From Rhytidiadelphus loreus (taxonomy: Eukaryota > Streptophyta > Bryopsida > Hypnales > Hylocomiaceae): a DNA stretch of 64,000 nucleotides. This document shows, piece by piece, positions 11,114 to 23,115 of this stretch. The position numbers and the translations under genes were made by a program. Under the pieces are notes generated by a model. The model saw only the letters and a program-made list of their open reading frames with translations, had not been told where the DNA came from and searched no databases. Location of the stretch: assembly GCA_947034895.1 (NCBI GenBank), contig OX344765.1, positions 32,307,001-32,371,000 of the forward strand, read 5' to 3'. Each line of letters begins with the position of its first letter. The first letter of the stretch is position 1.

Positions 11114-11417
11114 TAAGGTAGTCTGCTCTTAAAGTTATCTTTGAGAGCTGATTGATTGCATTTGGAGGAAGCTAAATAATTTTCAGTAAATTTTAGTACT
11201 AAGAAAGGAAAATGGAATTGGTATCTAACCCAAGTTGTTTCATATTTTTTGGACCTTCGAGGAATTAGTTACAAATTTTTTGAAGTTGAAATGCAAGTGG
11301 TCACCAAAAGCATCATCTCTTGAAATGTATAGTATTGATACATTGAAGAAAATGAAATGCACCTATGTGTTAAAGGTCGCTTTTAAGAGAGCGAGGTCAC
11401 TTTGAGAGCACCGTTTA
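11114..11417. mobile_element. TA-flanked MITE, AGGTAG group, subfamily 1
   Basis: Begins TA then AGGTAGTCTGCTCTTAAAG. The right end is diverged ('tttgagagcaccgttta'). The interior matches the copies at 46786-47081 (inverted) and 48224-48533, including 'catctaacccaag'-type and 'gaattagttacaaatttttt' blocks. Non-coding. Confidence 0.75.
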
Positions 11418-11988
11418 GCTTAAATATTGGAGTTTTGTGTGTTTTAGTGGTGAAGACAATGCTTTTGGAGCCAAATGTCATTTCAAATTCAAAAATTCAT
11501 AACCAATTCCATGAAAAGGTTCAAAAAATATGAGATAACTAGGCTTAGATGCTACTTCAATTTATTTTTTTATTGGAAAATATTTCAAGGAATTTTGCTA
11601 AACCTCAAAAAAGGCGATTGATTGGTAAATTGTGGCCCTCTACATGTATTGGCCACTAACTTTATTTCAAGCAATATTTTCTATTTATGGTAAATGTATT
11701 TATAATTTTATTCACTTATGACAGTAGAGAGAGAAAAATAAATAGTCCTTCTACAAAAATCATAGGCCAATTTGAATAAAGGACTTGTTTGTTGTAGTTA
11801 GTAGTAGTAATATAATGAAGTATTTAAGCACCAAGTTCCGACATGATTGCATGGGTGCTCAAACACCTCATTTTTTACTAGTGTAGTTCCTACTTCATTT
11901 TCTTTCACTCATGTGGTTTTATGATTTGTATGACAACTACTTCATTTTTGAAATCCACATTACACAAATTGATAATGCATGTTTAATT
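11418..11988. other. AT-rich spacer
   Basis: No ORF or repeat boundary recognised between the TA MITE and the foldback element. Confidence 0.4.
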
Positions 11989-13240
11989 CATTAGAGAAAT
12001 ACTTAGCCCTCTAGAGGGCCGCTCCATAGTGACCAAACCAGTCTATTAATTGCGTAAGAATTAGTAGGGGCATATAGTCGCAATGCATTGTCAAAGTGGG
12101 TGAATATTGCGAAAGACATCAGAACTCCAATAATGAAAGTGTAGTAGAAGTCTGTTTAATAATCACCTACGTGAACATACAAGGTGATTAATTGGGAAAT
12201 TAAGCAAATTCAATGAAATTAAGAAAAATGAAGTAAATTTTCAAGATTTTTGCCAAAAAAATTAGGAAACTTTAATTTTCCAACTTGCTTTTAAAGTCAC
12301 TTAGTTTAGGATGTTTAATGATGAGAAGAGAATCTCTTTATGTACACATGGGGTGGTAGGAGGTAGAACAACCCATGTGGGATATGTAGTTTAGAATTTG
12401 TAGTTTTTCAATCGCTCATAGTTAAGTTTAAAATAGGAATTGTGTTAAAACTAAAATTTCAGACCTCATTTAGGCATAGTAGAATAATTTTTATCAAAAA
12501 CCTTTGAACTAAATAAAGTTGGAGAATCAAGATATTTTTCATGTTCAAAAATCTGTTTGAAGTTTAGAGCATCCAATAAAAAGTTATGGGCAAAAGAAGG
12601 AGGTGGTTTTTGAAAATGGCAAAGAAAATCTCCCTTTCAACCCCTTTTAGAATTTTGTCCATAACTTTTTATTGGAGGCTCTAAACATCAAATGGATTTT
12701 TGGACATGAAAACTAGTTTGATTTTTCAACTTTATTTAGTTCAAAGTTTTTTGAAAAATTCATTTTACTATGCCTAAATGGAGTTTAAAATTCTAATTTT
12801 AACACGATTCCTACTTTAAACTTAACTATGAGCGGTTGAGAAACTACAAATTCTAAACTACATATCCCACATGGGTTGTTCTACCTCCTACCACCCCATG
12901 TGTACATAAACATATTCTCTTCTCATCATTAAACACCTTAAATTAATTGGCTTTAGAAGCTAATTGGAAAATGTCAGAGTCTTCTAATTTTTTTGGCAAC
13001 TAGCTTGAAAATTCACTTCATTTTTCTTAATTTCATTGAATTTGCTTAATTTACAATATGTGAACCTTGATTATTTAACTACTTATACTTGAATTTTGAA
13101 CCACTAACAATTGTCGTACATCGCGACTTCCGGTGATCGACTATAGGGGGAAAACAAATCATTAAGCAAAGTTAAATGTAATCTTAGGGTCCTTTCAGCT
13201 GCTCAGGAGGGGCCCTCTAGAGGGCTGAGAATTTCTGTAA
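11989..13240. mobile_element. 1.25-kb foldback element with arms of about 600 bp
   Basis: Left and right halves are long inverted copies. Outer landmarks are 'agccctctagagggcc' at 12005 and 'ggccctctagagggct' at 13210. Further in are 'gcaaattcaatgaaattaag' (12203) against its reverse near 13030, 'catggggtggtaggaggta' (12348) against its reverse near 12880, and 'ccaataaaaagttatgg' (12571) against its reverse near 12658, with the centre near 12630. The outer parts (12030-12170 and 13070-13190) match poorly. No ORF of note. It may be a foldback-type transposon or two inverted copies of a shorter element; a clear target duplication was not found. Confidence 0.75.
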
Positions 13241-13612
13241 TGTACTTAACCTTTAAAGGATCAAGTGTCCATTCAAAAGACAATTAGAAGTTTGGGTAGG
13301 TTCCTATGAAGTTAATTTTGAATGAATCTTTCTAAAATGTTGACTTTATGTTGTGAACATGTATTCCCTTCATGGAAATATAATTCTTTTTTCTATTCAC
13401 ATGGCCGCATCAAAAGTTTCATTGCTAGAAAGTTCAATAATTTTGGTATTTTAGCTTCTGTCAAATGAGGTCTATTTTAGTTCTCTTAAGTCTAAATCCA
13501 TTGATTCTTCGATAGTTGGATATACTTTGATGTTTTTCCAAAAATAGTGCTCTCAATTTCTAATTCAAAATCAATCATTCAAAACTTATTTCATCTACCA
13601 TGCCAATTTGCC

Positions 13613-13762
13613 ATGTGCATTGTAGGTTCTTGAAGAGGACCAAATTGCATGAATTCTCACCACCTAGCATATGCAACAATGCTTTTCATGTGCATTGTAG
13701 GTGCTTGAAGAGGCCCAAATTGCATGAATTCTCACCACCTAGCATATGCAACAATGCTTTTT
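13613..13762. repeat. 75-bp tandem duplication
   Basis: Units 13613-13687 and 13688-13762 are nearly identical (a few substitutions, such as ttcttgaagaggacc versus tgcttgaagaggccc). The high identity suggests a recent event. Confidence 0.9.
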
Positions 13763-16581
13763 AGAATCTAACAATAAAAAGGGGGAATCTGATCCGTCAT
13801 GCACATGGCCAATTCACCCAAAATACACTATGAATTAAGAAAAATCTTACTACATAGCAATGTCCAATTCAAACCTTGGAAGGACGTTGAAGATGTTTTG
13901 TATCCTTTGAATGGTCGTGCATATTGGAAAATGGATGATTTTCATACAATTTTTTTGTGTGCAACATTATTTATGCTATAGCTACATGCCTACATCATTG
14001 AGTTGAGTTTAAGGCATTTTAGTTTTTCTTTTCTTTTCTATGGGGTCATTTGTAATAAATAAAAATAGTACACTATCTGGTATATTTCAATACTTTGAGT
14101 TTTTCCCCTCTTTAAACTTGATTTTGACAATTGAATTTATTTTTCTTTTCAAAAAAACTAATAAAATGAAGCTTTTGAAGTTTAGTTTCTATTCGACTTG
14201 GAAATTTTGAAAAAATTCTTTAAATAAGCATTTTAGTGAAGTTTGAAATTAAATATATAACCACATTTCTAAATATGTAGTGACAAAAAATTATTTATAT
14301 TATAATATACTTTTGTTCTAATAAATTTAGATTTTTTTAACATAATTTGTATTTTATATGAATTTTCTTCATTTTTCCTCCCAAAATTCATGGTAATTTT
14401 TCAATCGCAAAAATAATTGATAATTTTAGGACAAATATTAGACATGCCCTTTAAAATAAAACCAAAAGAATCCACTCATAAATAGTGAAGAAATGGAAGA
14501 CATAGAGCGAAGAACTTTTTTTTTTTTTTTGAAACATACGACCTTTGAGTGTCGTAGCAAGGACTGACACGACACAACCATGGCGACCGGAGATTACCAG
14601 AATTACAAGCTTGCCCCATCACCCAGGGTAGTTTAGGGTCATTTTGGACCGAGAGTGAAGAACTTTCAAGTTTGACTATATGGTCATAGGCTTTTTTCTT
14701 AGGGGCTTTAAGATAACCCTAGAAGGATGCAACCTCCATGAACAAGGTAGTCACTAAAATACTCCAATTATTGGACCGTTCTAGAGGTGCATTCTTTGTT
14801 TCTACATTAAAAAGTGAAATCATCCATTGGACCTTATAGGTCCACAATGTCTTTACAGGGTTAATTACTAAATGGATTGGGGACTCACGCAATGTGAGTT
14901 GCACTACTATTAAATTTTGGAATATATGTTCTCTTTTTCTTTAAAGCGAGTACACCCATAATTAACATTAATAATAAATGAACATTCTTACTATTATTAA
15001 GCATAAATAGTTTTTTTGAAACTTATTGGCAAGTGAAAAAGGATTCCAATGCAACTTAGTGTGCATTATTTGGACATCATATGAATAAGTTATTTGGTTT
15101 AAAATATGAGCTATAGGTGTACCAAAAATTGACACTAGATTCTATTGCATCACTCTTGTTTTGATTGTATGCATCTTGTGTCATCAATATCTAGATTTCA
15201 ATGTTGATTTTTTGTTTAAATGTTGGTGTCACATTTGGGGCAATGATTATGGGTACACATACCTTAATCTTCCTTACAATACACAACCTAGTCACCCAAA
15301 ATGCTTCATTTGCATTGACATGTTACCACAATTTTGTGCCTTCATATTGTCATTTCAAATTACAAAATGATGTGTAAAATATCATATTATTTTTCATGCT
15401 TAAACATTTAAAAAAAGAAGATAGTATTGATTATGTCTGTAGAAAACAACTTCAATGGAAATTTTAGGATAATTCACCTTATTAAGATGAGATGTGTTAA
15501 TATTGCCCTTGCTCAAAAAACATCTTCTAATGCATATATTTATATTAGAGTTTTTCATGTATCAATAATGAACGTTTGAAGTAGAAACGCTTTTAAAGCA
15601 CCTTTTGTTTCTAACTTCAAATTTTCATAACTAATTCTATAAAAACTTGAAAAATATATGAACAAATGTAGATGAGTACATTTAACTTCTACTTGTCATT
15701 CAAGGAAAATTGATGATCTTTTTAGCTGTAAAAATCTTTTGAAAATCCATATTAGTGCTTAAATAATAGTCTATGGACATTTCAACTTACTTTACTTACT
15801 TTACTATTTGGTTGTTGAGTTACCATGTCAATTTTCAATTTGTAAAATTGTAACAAGGTAAAATGAATAAAATATCATTAAACAAGCATGTATTATATAT
15901 AAAGCTCTGTTGTTGTAGAAATGACTGAGTAGTGCCAATCTACTAAAACTCCATGACCTTGCTATGGATGTAGTCAAAAATATTTATTTTGTAATGCAAA
16001 AATGCAATGCAAGGCTTTGTACCTCTAAATTTAGAAATAGAAATATTTTAATTCACTATAAAGATTAACTATATTGAAGGTAAGGTTCATGGTAGCTATT
16101 TAGAGTGTTGTTTGTATTTACACCCTATGCTGCTATAAAATTTAAAGCCAACAAAGCTATAAGATTTTGTAATTTTTGTGAATGTTATAAATTTCTCAAT
16201 CTATCATTGTACATCTTGTTTATTGTTGCATACTTTTAGCATATAAAGAAAAAAAAGTTGTTCAAGAAACTAACTTGAGTAAGATATTGATAAATGCATA
16301 GGGGCTGCCTAATATTTTACAAATCATTGTTCAAAAAATAACTCTCTCCAATAATTTGTCACCAATTTAATAAAAAAAAAATAGGATCACAAACACTTTA
16401 GAGTAAAGATAATAAGAAAAGTAATCAATTTATAAAGGAGAGAAGAAGAGGAGAAAAAGAAAAAGATGAAGGAATCTAATACAAAAACTCCAAATATATA
16501 GTAGAGGAAAATACAACATCAATCTCTATCTCAATGAAATCCTATTCTCTATCAACAAGTGAACCAAATTCAATAACGAAC
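13763..16581. other. AT-rich intergenic stretch
   Basis: No convincing gene. Open frames of 60-69 codons (13799-13981, 15161-15370) resemble no protein I know. A short GC-richer patch at about 14530-14640 ('gaaacatacgacctttgag...') after a T-run looks like a repeat fragment, but no second copy was found here. Confidence 0.4.
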
Positions 16582-17128
16582 TAAGGTAAACTAGTCTATG
16601 ACATGCCAAGTGCCTAATACAGACATCTATAAGATGACCCATTACAGTTTTCCATCAATATGTGCCAGGGTTTTTCTAATTAATGTAAGCAAAACTTTAT
16701 TAGGTAGGTTGATGGCTGAAATCAATGTTTTGTATGATGGTGATGGAGATGTTAGAGACTGTTTTAGGAACTCATCCCTTTCTAGTGTAATTCATTACAT
16801 GAACTAACTTTTTTTATTCCTTTATGTCATGTCCATGTTAGAAAATATTTCAACTATGTTAGGAAATATTGTAACTGCATTGGGTGGTTTGATGACCACC
16901 ATGGGTATAGTTTTTGATGGTTGTGGGATAGTCTACAGACTGTTTTGAGCCATCTGGCCAGTTCACTTCAAAAATCTGTAACAAATTCATACTTTGTCAA
17001 AAAAATAAAATTTCAATTGTTCTACCAATTTTTCATGTTTGCCTTTATATGGAAAAAAAAATTCAAAATTTCAAAAATGTCAAGAAGGCAAACCAGGCAA
17101 TCTGCCTGTCATAGGCTAGTTCACCTTA
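16582..17128. mobile_element. TA-flanked element, AGGTAAAC group
   Basis: Starts TA AGGTAAACTAGTCTATGACA and ends with the inverse (TGTCATAGGCTAGTTCACCT then TA), giving 547 bp. A second copy lies at 53850-54397 with the same ends and shared interior ('ttcatgaccattt'-like and 'gtctacagactg' blocks, and a T/A-rich centre). No intact transposase is visible, so it is non-autonomous. Confidence 0.8.
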
Positions 17129-17174
17129 TCTCAAACTACATATTCTTTAGAAATGTGAATAAGTTGTAGATAAT

Positions 17175-17758
17175 TTAACTCTCAAAGTTCCATTGTGCCT
17201 ACAAGGGACAAAATGGATTTTAAGCAGGCTCCTATGATCTCAATTTTTACTGAATTTTTGAACTTTCTCATAAAATAGATAAACTTATGAGCTTTCCGAG
17301 AATATAATTTTTTTTAATTCCAATTGGTGCCCATGAGCAAAAGTTATGCCACAATAACCTCAAAATGGAGGAGACTGAGCAGTAAAAAAAATCCACAAAA
17401 AATTGAAATAAAAATTTTAGTATTTTTTTTCTTGTAGATTATATTTTCTTCTAAGTGAGAAACTTTGATTCATTCTATTTGGATTAGTGATGTGAAAGTT
17501 ATGGAGTTTCTTATTTTGCGGGCAATCATAGCAACTTGAAAGAAATTTTTTTCTTCCACTTTGAATGCTAATATCTTTCGATCTATGTGGTCAAACATTA
17601 CAAATTTTTTATCACATGATTTAAGACAAGTGTAGAACAAGATACTATGGTTAGATTCTTAAAGATATTTTTAAAATTTATTTCATAGGTGAATGTAACA
17701 AAAGTGGTAGTTTTGAGTGATTTTGGCAGAATAATGTCCTTGGGACTTTAAGGGTTAA
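17175..17758 (+). mobile_element. piggyBac-like TTAA element, family A, both ends present
   Basis: TTAA at 17175-17178 and 17755-17758 bracket 584 bp. Left end: CTCTCAAAGTTCCATTGTGCC. Right end: CCTTGGGACTTTAAGGG. Interior landmarks of family A are present ('gacaaaatggatttt', 'caaaagttatgccac', 'ttggattagtgatgtg', 'gcaatcata'). It is shorter than related copies, which points to internal deletion. Confidence 0.8.
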
Positions 17759-18264
17759 GATTGTTTTTTGACAACAATTCTAAATTCTTCTCTAGAGATT
17801 AGAGTGCAAGGCCTAATCAATATATCGTTGAAATAATGATAGTAACGTTGCCTCATGGATGTAGGTATCCATAAACATTGTTATCATTGACTCTTAAGTA
17901 AGACTATTTATTTTATTTTACCTTAGGGGTGCAAAATTCCAATTAAATTATCCTATTTATTTTTTAGACTAAAATGTGTAAGAGTTTATGAATCCCATTC
18001 TCTAGACTTTGTAAACAACTAGAAAAATTTAATACTTTTATATTGAACCACAAAGTCCTTATGGATTTTTTGCATGTAATAGAAAATTGCCAAAATTTGT
18101 GCCGATGGTCATAAAATTTGAAAAGGTATGCCTAACTTTCTTAAATGACTTTGAAATTCCATTTATTTTAATATAATAAAAAATAAAATAAAAAACTTGG
18201 AAGCTAGGCCATCATTTGAATTAGAATTTTGGGTGTGCAACTCCCAATTTTTAATGTTTTGATT
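17759..18264. other. AT-rich spacer
   Basis: No gene or repeat boundary recognised. Confidence 0.4.
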
Positions 18265-18400
18265 GTAGGAATACCATAGATGGTGCAAGTCTATAAACAC
18301 TTACAATGTATGTGCTCTTGTCATTTCAAAGCACAAATGATGAGAGCATGTACATTATAATTGTTTAAGGACCTAAATCGTTTATGGTATTCCTACCTTA
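18265..18400. mobile_element. Hairpin MITE with arms of about 60 bp
   Basis: The left arm from 'gtaggaataccata' (18265) and the right arm ending 'tatggtattcctacctta' (18400) are inverted copies with some mismatches, joined by a loop near 18325-18345. The right end TAAGGTAGGAATACC (read inward) resembles the AGGTAG ends of the TA MITE group. A transcript could fold into a long stem, as MITE-derived small-RNA precursors do; that role is only a possibility. Confidence 0.7.
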
Positions 18401-18539
18401 CAAGGTAATTTGATGCAATGCCAAGTGATATAGTTCATGTAAGTTTCACCGCAAAGTTTGTAGTGTTTGAAATGAAAATTCTTAAAAAATGTTTATTTTT
18501 TAAGTATATAATTTTTTGTTAAATAAAATATTTTTGAAA

Positions 18540-19205
18540 ATAAAATAACAAGTAGTTTTCAATCAAATATCCTATTTAGACTAGTGGTGAGAAAGTTATG
18601 AAGCATCTTATTTCACGAGCAATTAGAGCATCTTTTAGAAAACCTAATGTATTGAATTTTTTTTTTAACTTAATTTTTACAATTTTTCAAAAAACTAAAT
18701 TTCATATGGTTAAATTTGTTTCCTAGAACAATCTCACAGTTGAGATTAGTATATTTCAATTCCATCTTAGAACTATTGATGATGTAGTTTTTCCTTCTAC
18801 CTCGTACTTATTTCTAGTACTTAATAATTTTGTAAAGAATAAAAATTGAGTGATTTTTTCTTTTCTTTTTTATACTCTCAATTTATCAATTCTCAACATA
18901 AAAAAATTTATATTCAAAATTTATATTGAAAAAAATTTAGATTGAGAAGATTAAGAGTCTTATAATCTCATCAAGCAAGGTGCAAGAGAAAATGTCATCT
19001 TCACTTTACTTGCAAATATCTTACAAATTTATGCACATGATCCGAGTTTCTGAATTCTTTTCGACACATTTTTTGACAAGTTTAGTGCAAAATTGTATGG
19101 TTAGAAATGCATAATTTTTTCCCACAAAATTTTGTTGTTTGCAATAGAAATAGGCAATTTAGAGTTTTCATTGATGAAAAAGCAACCTTGATTCTTTAGG
19201 GTCAA
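18540..19205 (+). mobile_element. piggyBac-like TTAA element, family A, left part lost
   Basis: Contains the right two-thirds of family A ('actagtggtgagaaagttatg', 'gagcaattagagcatcttt', 'agaacaatctcacagttgag', 'caaggtgcaagaga') and a decayed right end ('ccttgattctttagggtcaag'). No left end or clear TTAA bracket. Confidence 0.65.
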
Positions 19206-19554
19206 GGGGAGTGGAATGGCTTGAATAGGGCTCCTCATGTTTTTCAACTTTGAAAATTCAAAGAATATTGTATGAGTGTTGTAAAATTACTAAACAATTT
19301 GGGTTGGTTTTTTTCTTGAGGAGGCTATCATTCTTTTGGAGAAAATAAATTCATCATTGTGACCACTAAGATCTTTGAAGTAGAAAAAATAGCAGTTTTA
19401 GGTGTTTGTACCTTATATAGTTAAAGCAATTCAACCCTAAAAGGACATTGATGCTGAAAAGTGCCCAATGGATGACTTGACTGTTTACTATAGAAACAAA
19501 GAATTCACCCATTGATCCAACAATTGAAGCATTTGGGTGACTACCTCTCATCCT

Positions 19555-19807
19555 TTAACCCATAATGACGTTGCAACCATTTTTTTGGTCAATGAATGAC
19601 ATACAATCCTTTTGCATAGGATAGAAGTGCAACTATTCATCCTCAAAAATTTCCATGAAAAGGGGAGGTCTTGTATAGTAGTTTGATTTCCAATGAGTGC
19701 TTTTGGATTTTTTTTAAAAACCAACTATTCACACAATGCCAAAAAGGATTGCCAAAAAGGATGATTTCCACGGTCAGCAGCCCATCCTTCATTCCTTCAA
19801 GGGTTAA
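19555..19807 (+). mobile_element. TTAA MITE, family B
   Basis: TTAA at 19555-19558 and 19804-19807 bracket 253 bp. Ends: CCCATAATGACG at left and CCTTCAAGGG at right. The interior matches the copies at 39039-39275 and 38776-39000 ('gataggatagaagtgcaa'-like, 'gaaaaggggaggtcttgta', 'tagtttgatttccaatgag', 'atttccacggtca'). Non-coding. Confidence 0.8.
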
Positions 19808-22620
19808 GGGTTAATAATCCTTGACCCTCCAAAGTGTCATGTATGATCACTTGAATGATTTGATAACCTCTGCAATTTGGTTTCGGAAGAACCCACACTG
19901 CCTGTCCTCCAGTCCTCCCTGCTACTGGTGGTGTGGCATAGGTTACGGCAATGCAAACTGAATTGTTATCGTCTTTGTTGCGCAAAATTCACGTCAGTCA
20001 TGGTTGACCCCGCTTTTCGGTTTCTCCCCCATGCACTGGCTTCCGTCATAGAAATTCGTAGCACATATCCAGGTCCTTTACCTTTGAATAATCAGTCCTT
20101 TTAACTTCGCAGAAATTACTCCTCCTGGTGATGTCAATGGGCATCATTGATGAGCTCGGATATTTTTGGAAGCCCAGTCCTAAAAACGAGCATGTCATTC
20201 ACCAATCCCGAATCCCGAATCCCGAATCACCCCCATTTGGAACTGTTGTTCCCAACAGACGCAGACGACAGCTGTGATCAATGAAGTTCGTAACCGAAGC
20301 CAAGTTGAAGGCCTCCGTCACTTTTAAAAGTTTCTTTCGTACTTGGACTCATCAGCTAGCCCCGCCTTCAGACAGAAAAAACTCCGTCCTGCAGCTCAGT
20401 TGCAGCTAGCCAGTGCTTATTAACATTATAAACTTAACTCGTAGGAGTCGTAGCGGGTTGTGCAAACACTAAGTTACGGTCGGAGCTAGTTCAACAACAG
20501 ACAAAGGCAGGCAGGCAGGCAGGCAGGCAAGGCAGGCAGGAGATAAACAGCAATATCAATTCCGGTATGGAAACGAACTCCACTGCAGTCCATCAATGTT
20601 GTTCCAGTGCTAGCAAGAAAGTACGTACATTCCCCCCTCTCCCGCAATCAATCAACAAGTTGCACATGTGTGTGCTGGAAAGGAGTAAATTCCCCGAATC
20701 ATACTTGCTCTTTGGAGTCATCTGAACACAATCTTCGACATGGCAGGATCAGGATGGATTTATTTATTTTTACTGTGGTCCTTTTGTTTTTCTCCGGGCA
20801 TTTTTGCAGACTGCCAAAAATGTTGACCGGGAAATTCTCTGCAATGACTGAACTTGCGACTAGCTACGGTAAGTAATGTAATTAAAAATCATCCGTTTGT
20901 AGTACGGAGCTGATAAGGCTACTTCCCAGTTAGTACTGCGTGGATCTGTTGAACCAGTACTATCGACAGTGTAACTCTAGCAACTTACTCAATTTACATG
21001 CGACAAGGAAGTTACTGATTTGAATTTCAACCTGGCGCCATTGAAGTGAGTTGAGTGAAGTGAAACGGAGTCTGCCAATGCTGTTAACTACTGAAGATCA
21101 GTTGCTGCTGCAGTTTTACAGTTGTTAATTCAGACTCTGAAATCGGGGTTTAACTACGCGGGTCGTGACATGCACTAACAGGCAGAAAAGTAAGATTTTT
21201 GTTAATAAGACGGACAAGGCGAGCGTCTGAGTACAGATGAGCACTGGCGATGTACCACTCCCGGCCGATGGAACTTAATGACGACTCTTCGTAATCTGTA
21301 ACTGTAGTCTTACACAACATGACTGGACACTGGAACTAACATTTGATGATTCAATGATGGCGATGAACTAATTAATGGACCGGCCTCATGGGGTTCTTGC
21401 TAGGGCAAGTTGATCATCACCTTCAGATTTTCTAACTGAGAATCTTGGGCAGGTGTAGCGGAAGAAAAATGGTCATACGTACGTACACGACTCCTGGTAT
21501 ATAACCAGTTAATGTATATTTAGCATCTACAGAGAATTTTTGTGATCATAAGTACCATGGAAGTTATCAATGAAGTTTCCTAGTTGAAGAACGTTACGTT
21601 GCTGCGAACGAATGGTAGTTACCAGATGCGATGATCATAAGAATCAGTCCTAGCAGAGCTGGACAGGAGCAATCGATTATTAGCATTGAAAGGAATTGAT
21701 CAGCTTCAGAGGATCCGGTTCCACCTTTCCCAGGGTCGTCTCTGCCACTCCATAATGGCGACAGTTTCAAGTGCAGATGATCTGAAAATTTGCAGAGCGA
21801 ACAATAAGCGGAAGCATTCCAGCGTGTGAGGAAGAGATCCCGCCATGGGTGAAACTCCATACAGTACAGACAAAGTCAACAGTTGGGAGAGTTTCTCCCA
21901 ATTAATTCACTTAATCAGCACAATCTCGATCTTCAATTCCTTCAGAACACTATGTTCGTTGAACTGTAAAACTGGGGGTTAGCAAACACGAGCACTAGAT
22001 CTTACTCTCATCTGACACCCAATAATAGCGGATTAATGACGGCAACACTTTGAAGTCAGAAACAAAAAGTCGCACATTCAAGATAAATCTCATCAGACAT
22101 TCCCACACTCATCGATGGCCAAACGAATTAGATTGGAGCAGAGACCCGTACAATGCATGGTTTGTTGCTGCAAGAATAACTGTAAAACCAACCTGAACGG
22201 CTGGCAAATTTTCAAAGAGGATGACATGGCTATGACAACAATATGACAAGTAATTGGCACAACATTCCACGCCATAAGCAGATTGATCAATCATCCGCTT
22301 GAACTAGCATAAGTCAACGAGATGCAAGCCATGAAGGCAGGCAGGCAGGCATGATTTCAAATCTTTGTATCAAGGAACACGTGTCATCTTTATTGCCTCA
22401 ATAAACTCAAAATAGAGGAGGGCCGAACATTTCAGTTGGGATTTCTACAATTGATGGGTATTAAATCCAGGCAATCTTCATCACTGCCTCGGCTCCTTCC
22501 ATCTCTCTTGAATTGAATTATTGTCAACTTCGGCACCACTGACATAGTAAGTGCAGTAAGAATCAAGGTGTCGAACGAACTCTCCCTCTCTCTGGCTGTC
22601 TGTCTGATCTCTCGGGTCTG
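19808..22620. other. GC-richer, mostly unique sequence beside the MYB gene
   Basis: About 2.8 kb with none of the repeat families seen elsewhere. Open frames up to 89 codons (20607-20876) match nothing I know. A strong donor-like CGGTAAGT ends that frame region (20868-20875), so a 5' exon of an unseen plus-strand transcript is possible. It also holds a (GGCA)n microsatellite (20508-20540) and a shorter one at about 22337-22351. 'tttatt' at 22389 could serve as a poly(A) signal for the minus-strand MYB transcript, but it lies about 720 bp beyond the stop. Confidence 0.4.
20508..20540. repeat. (GGCA)n microsatellite
   Basis: An imperfect run of about eight GGCA units, with one G insertion near its end. 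Confidence 0.9.
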
Positions 22621-23115
22621 TCTCTGTGTTTCTTTCTCACAATTATCGATCGGAATGTCTCAAGTTCCATGAAATGCTACCAGCATCCAATGTACAAAAC
22701 GGTTTGTATCTTTACAAAAGCGGAAGCGGTCTGTACTGCAAGCCTGAAGAACATCTATCTATATATGTACGAGAACAACTGGAGAATTTAGCTTATCCAG
22801 GTAATACTAATACCCTACTGGTTGCACAAAAAACGAAGCCGCCTCCGATGATCAATCGAAGCGCGCAAAATTGGATCGAAGAAGCCTGAGCAGAAGTCTC
22901 AAAAATTGGAAAAAAAGACTTGTGCTTTGACTATCAGAGAGGTGATCTTCAAAATGAGCGCCAGGTCTCCTCTTGGTGCCCCTTGGTAACGTTCCCTTCG
23001 GAAGAATGAATGGAGCCCTAAAATTCCTGCTACTCGTCGCTTGGCATGGTTTTCCCAAGCAGCCCTGTACAGAAAAAAATCAAAACACACAAAAATTGGG
23101 AGCCAGGCTTCTGAT

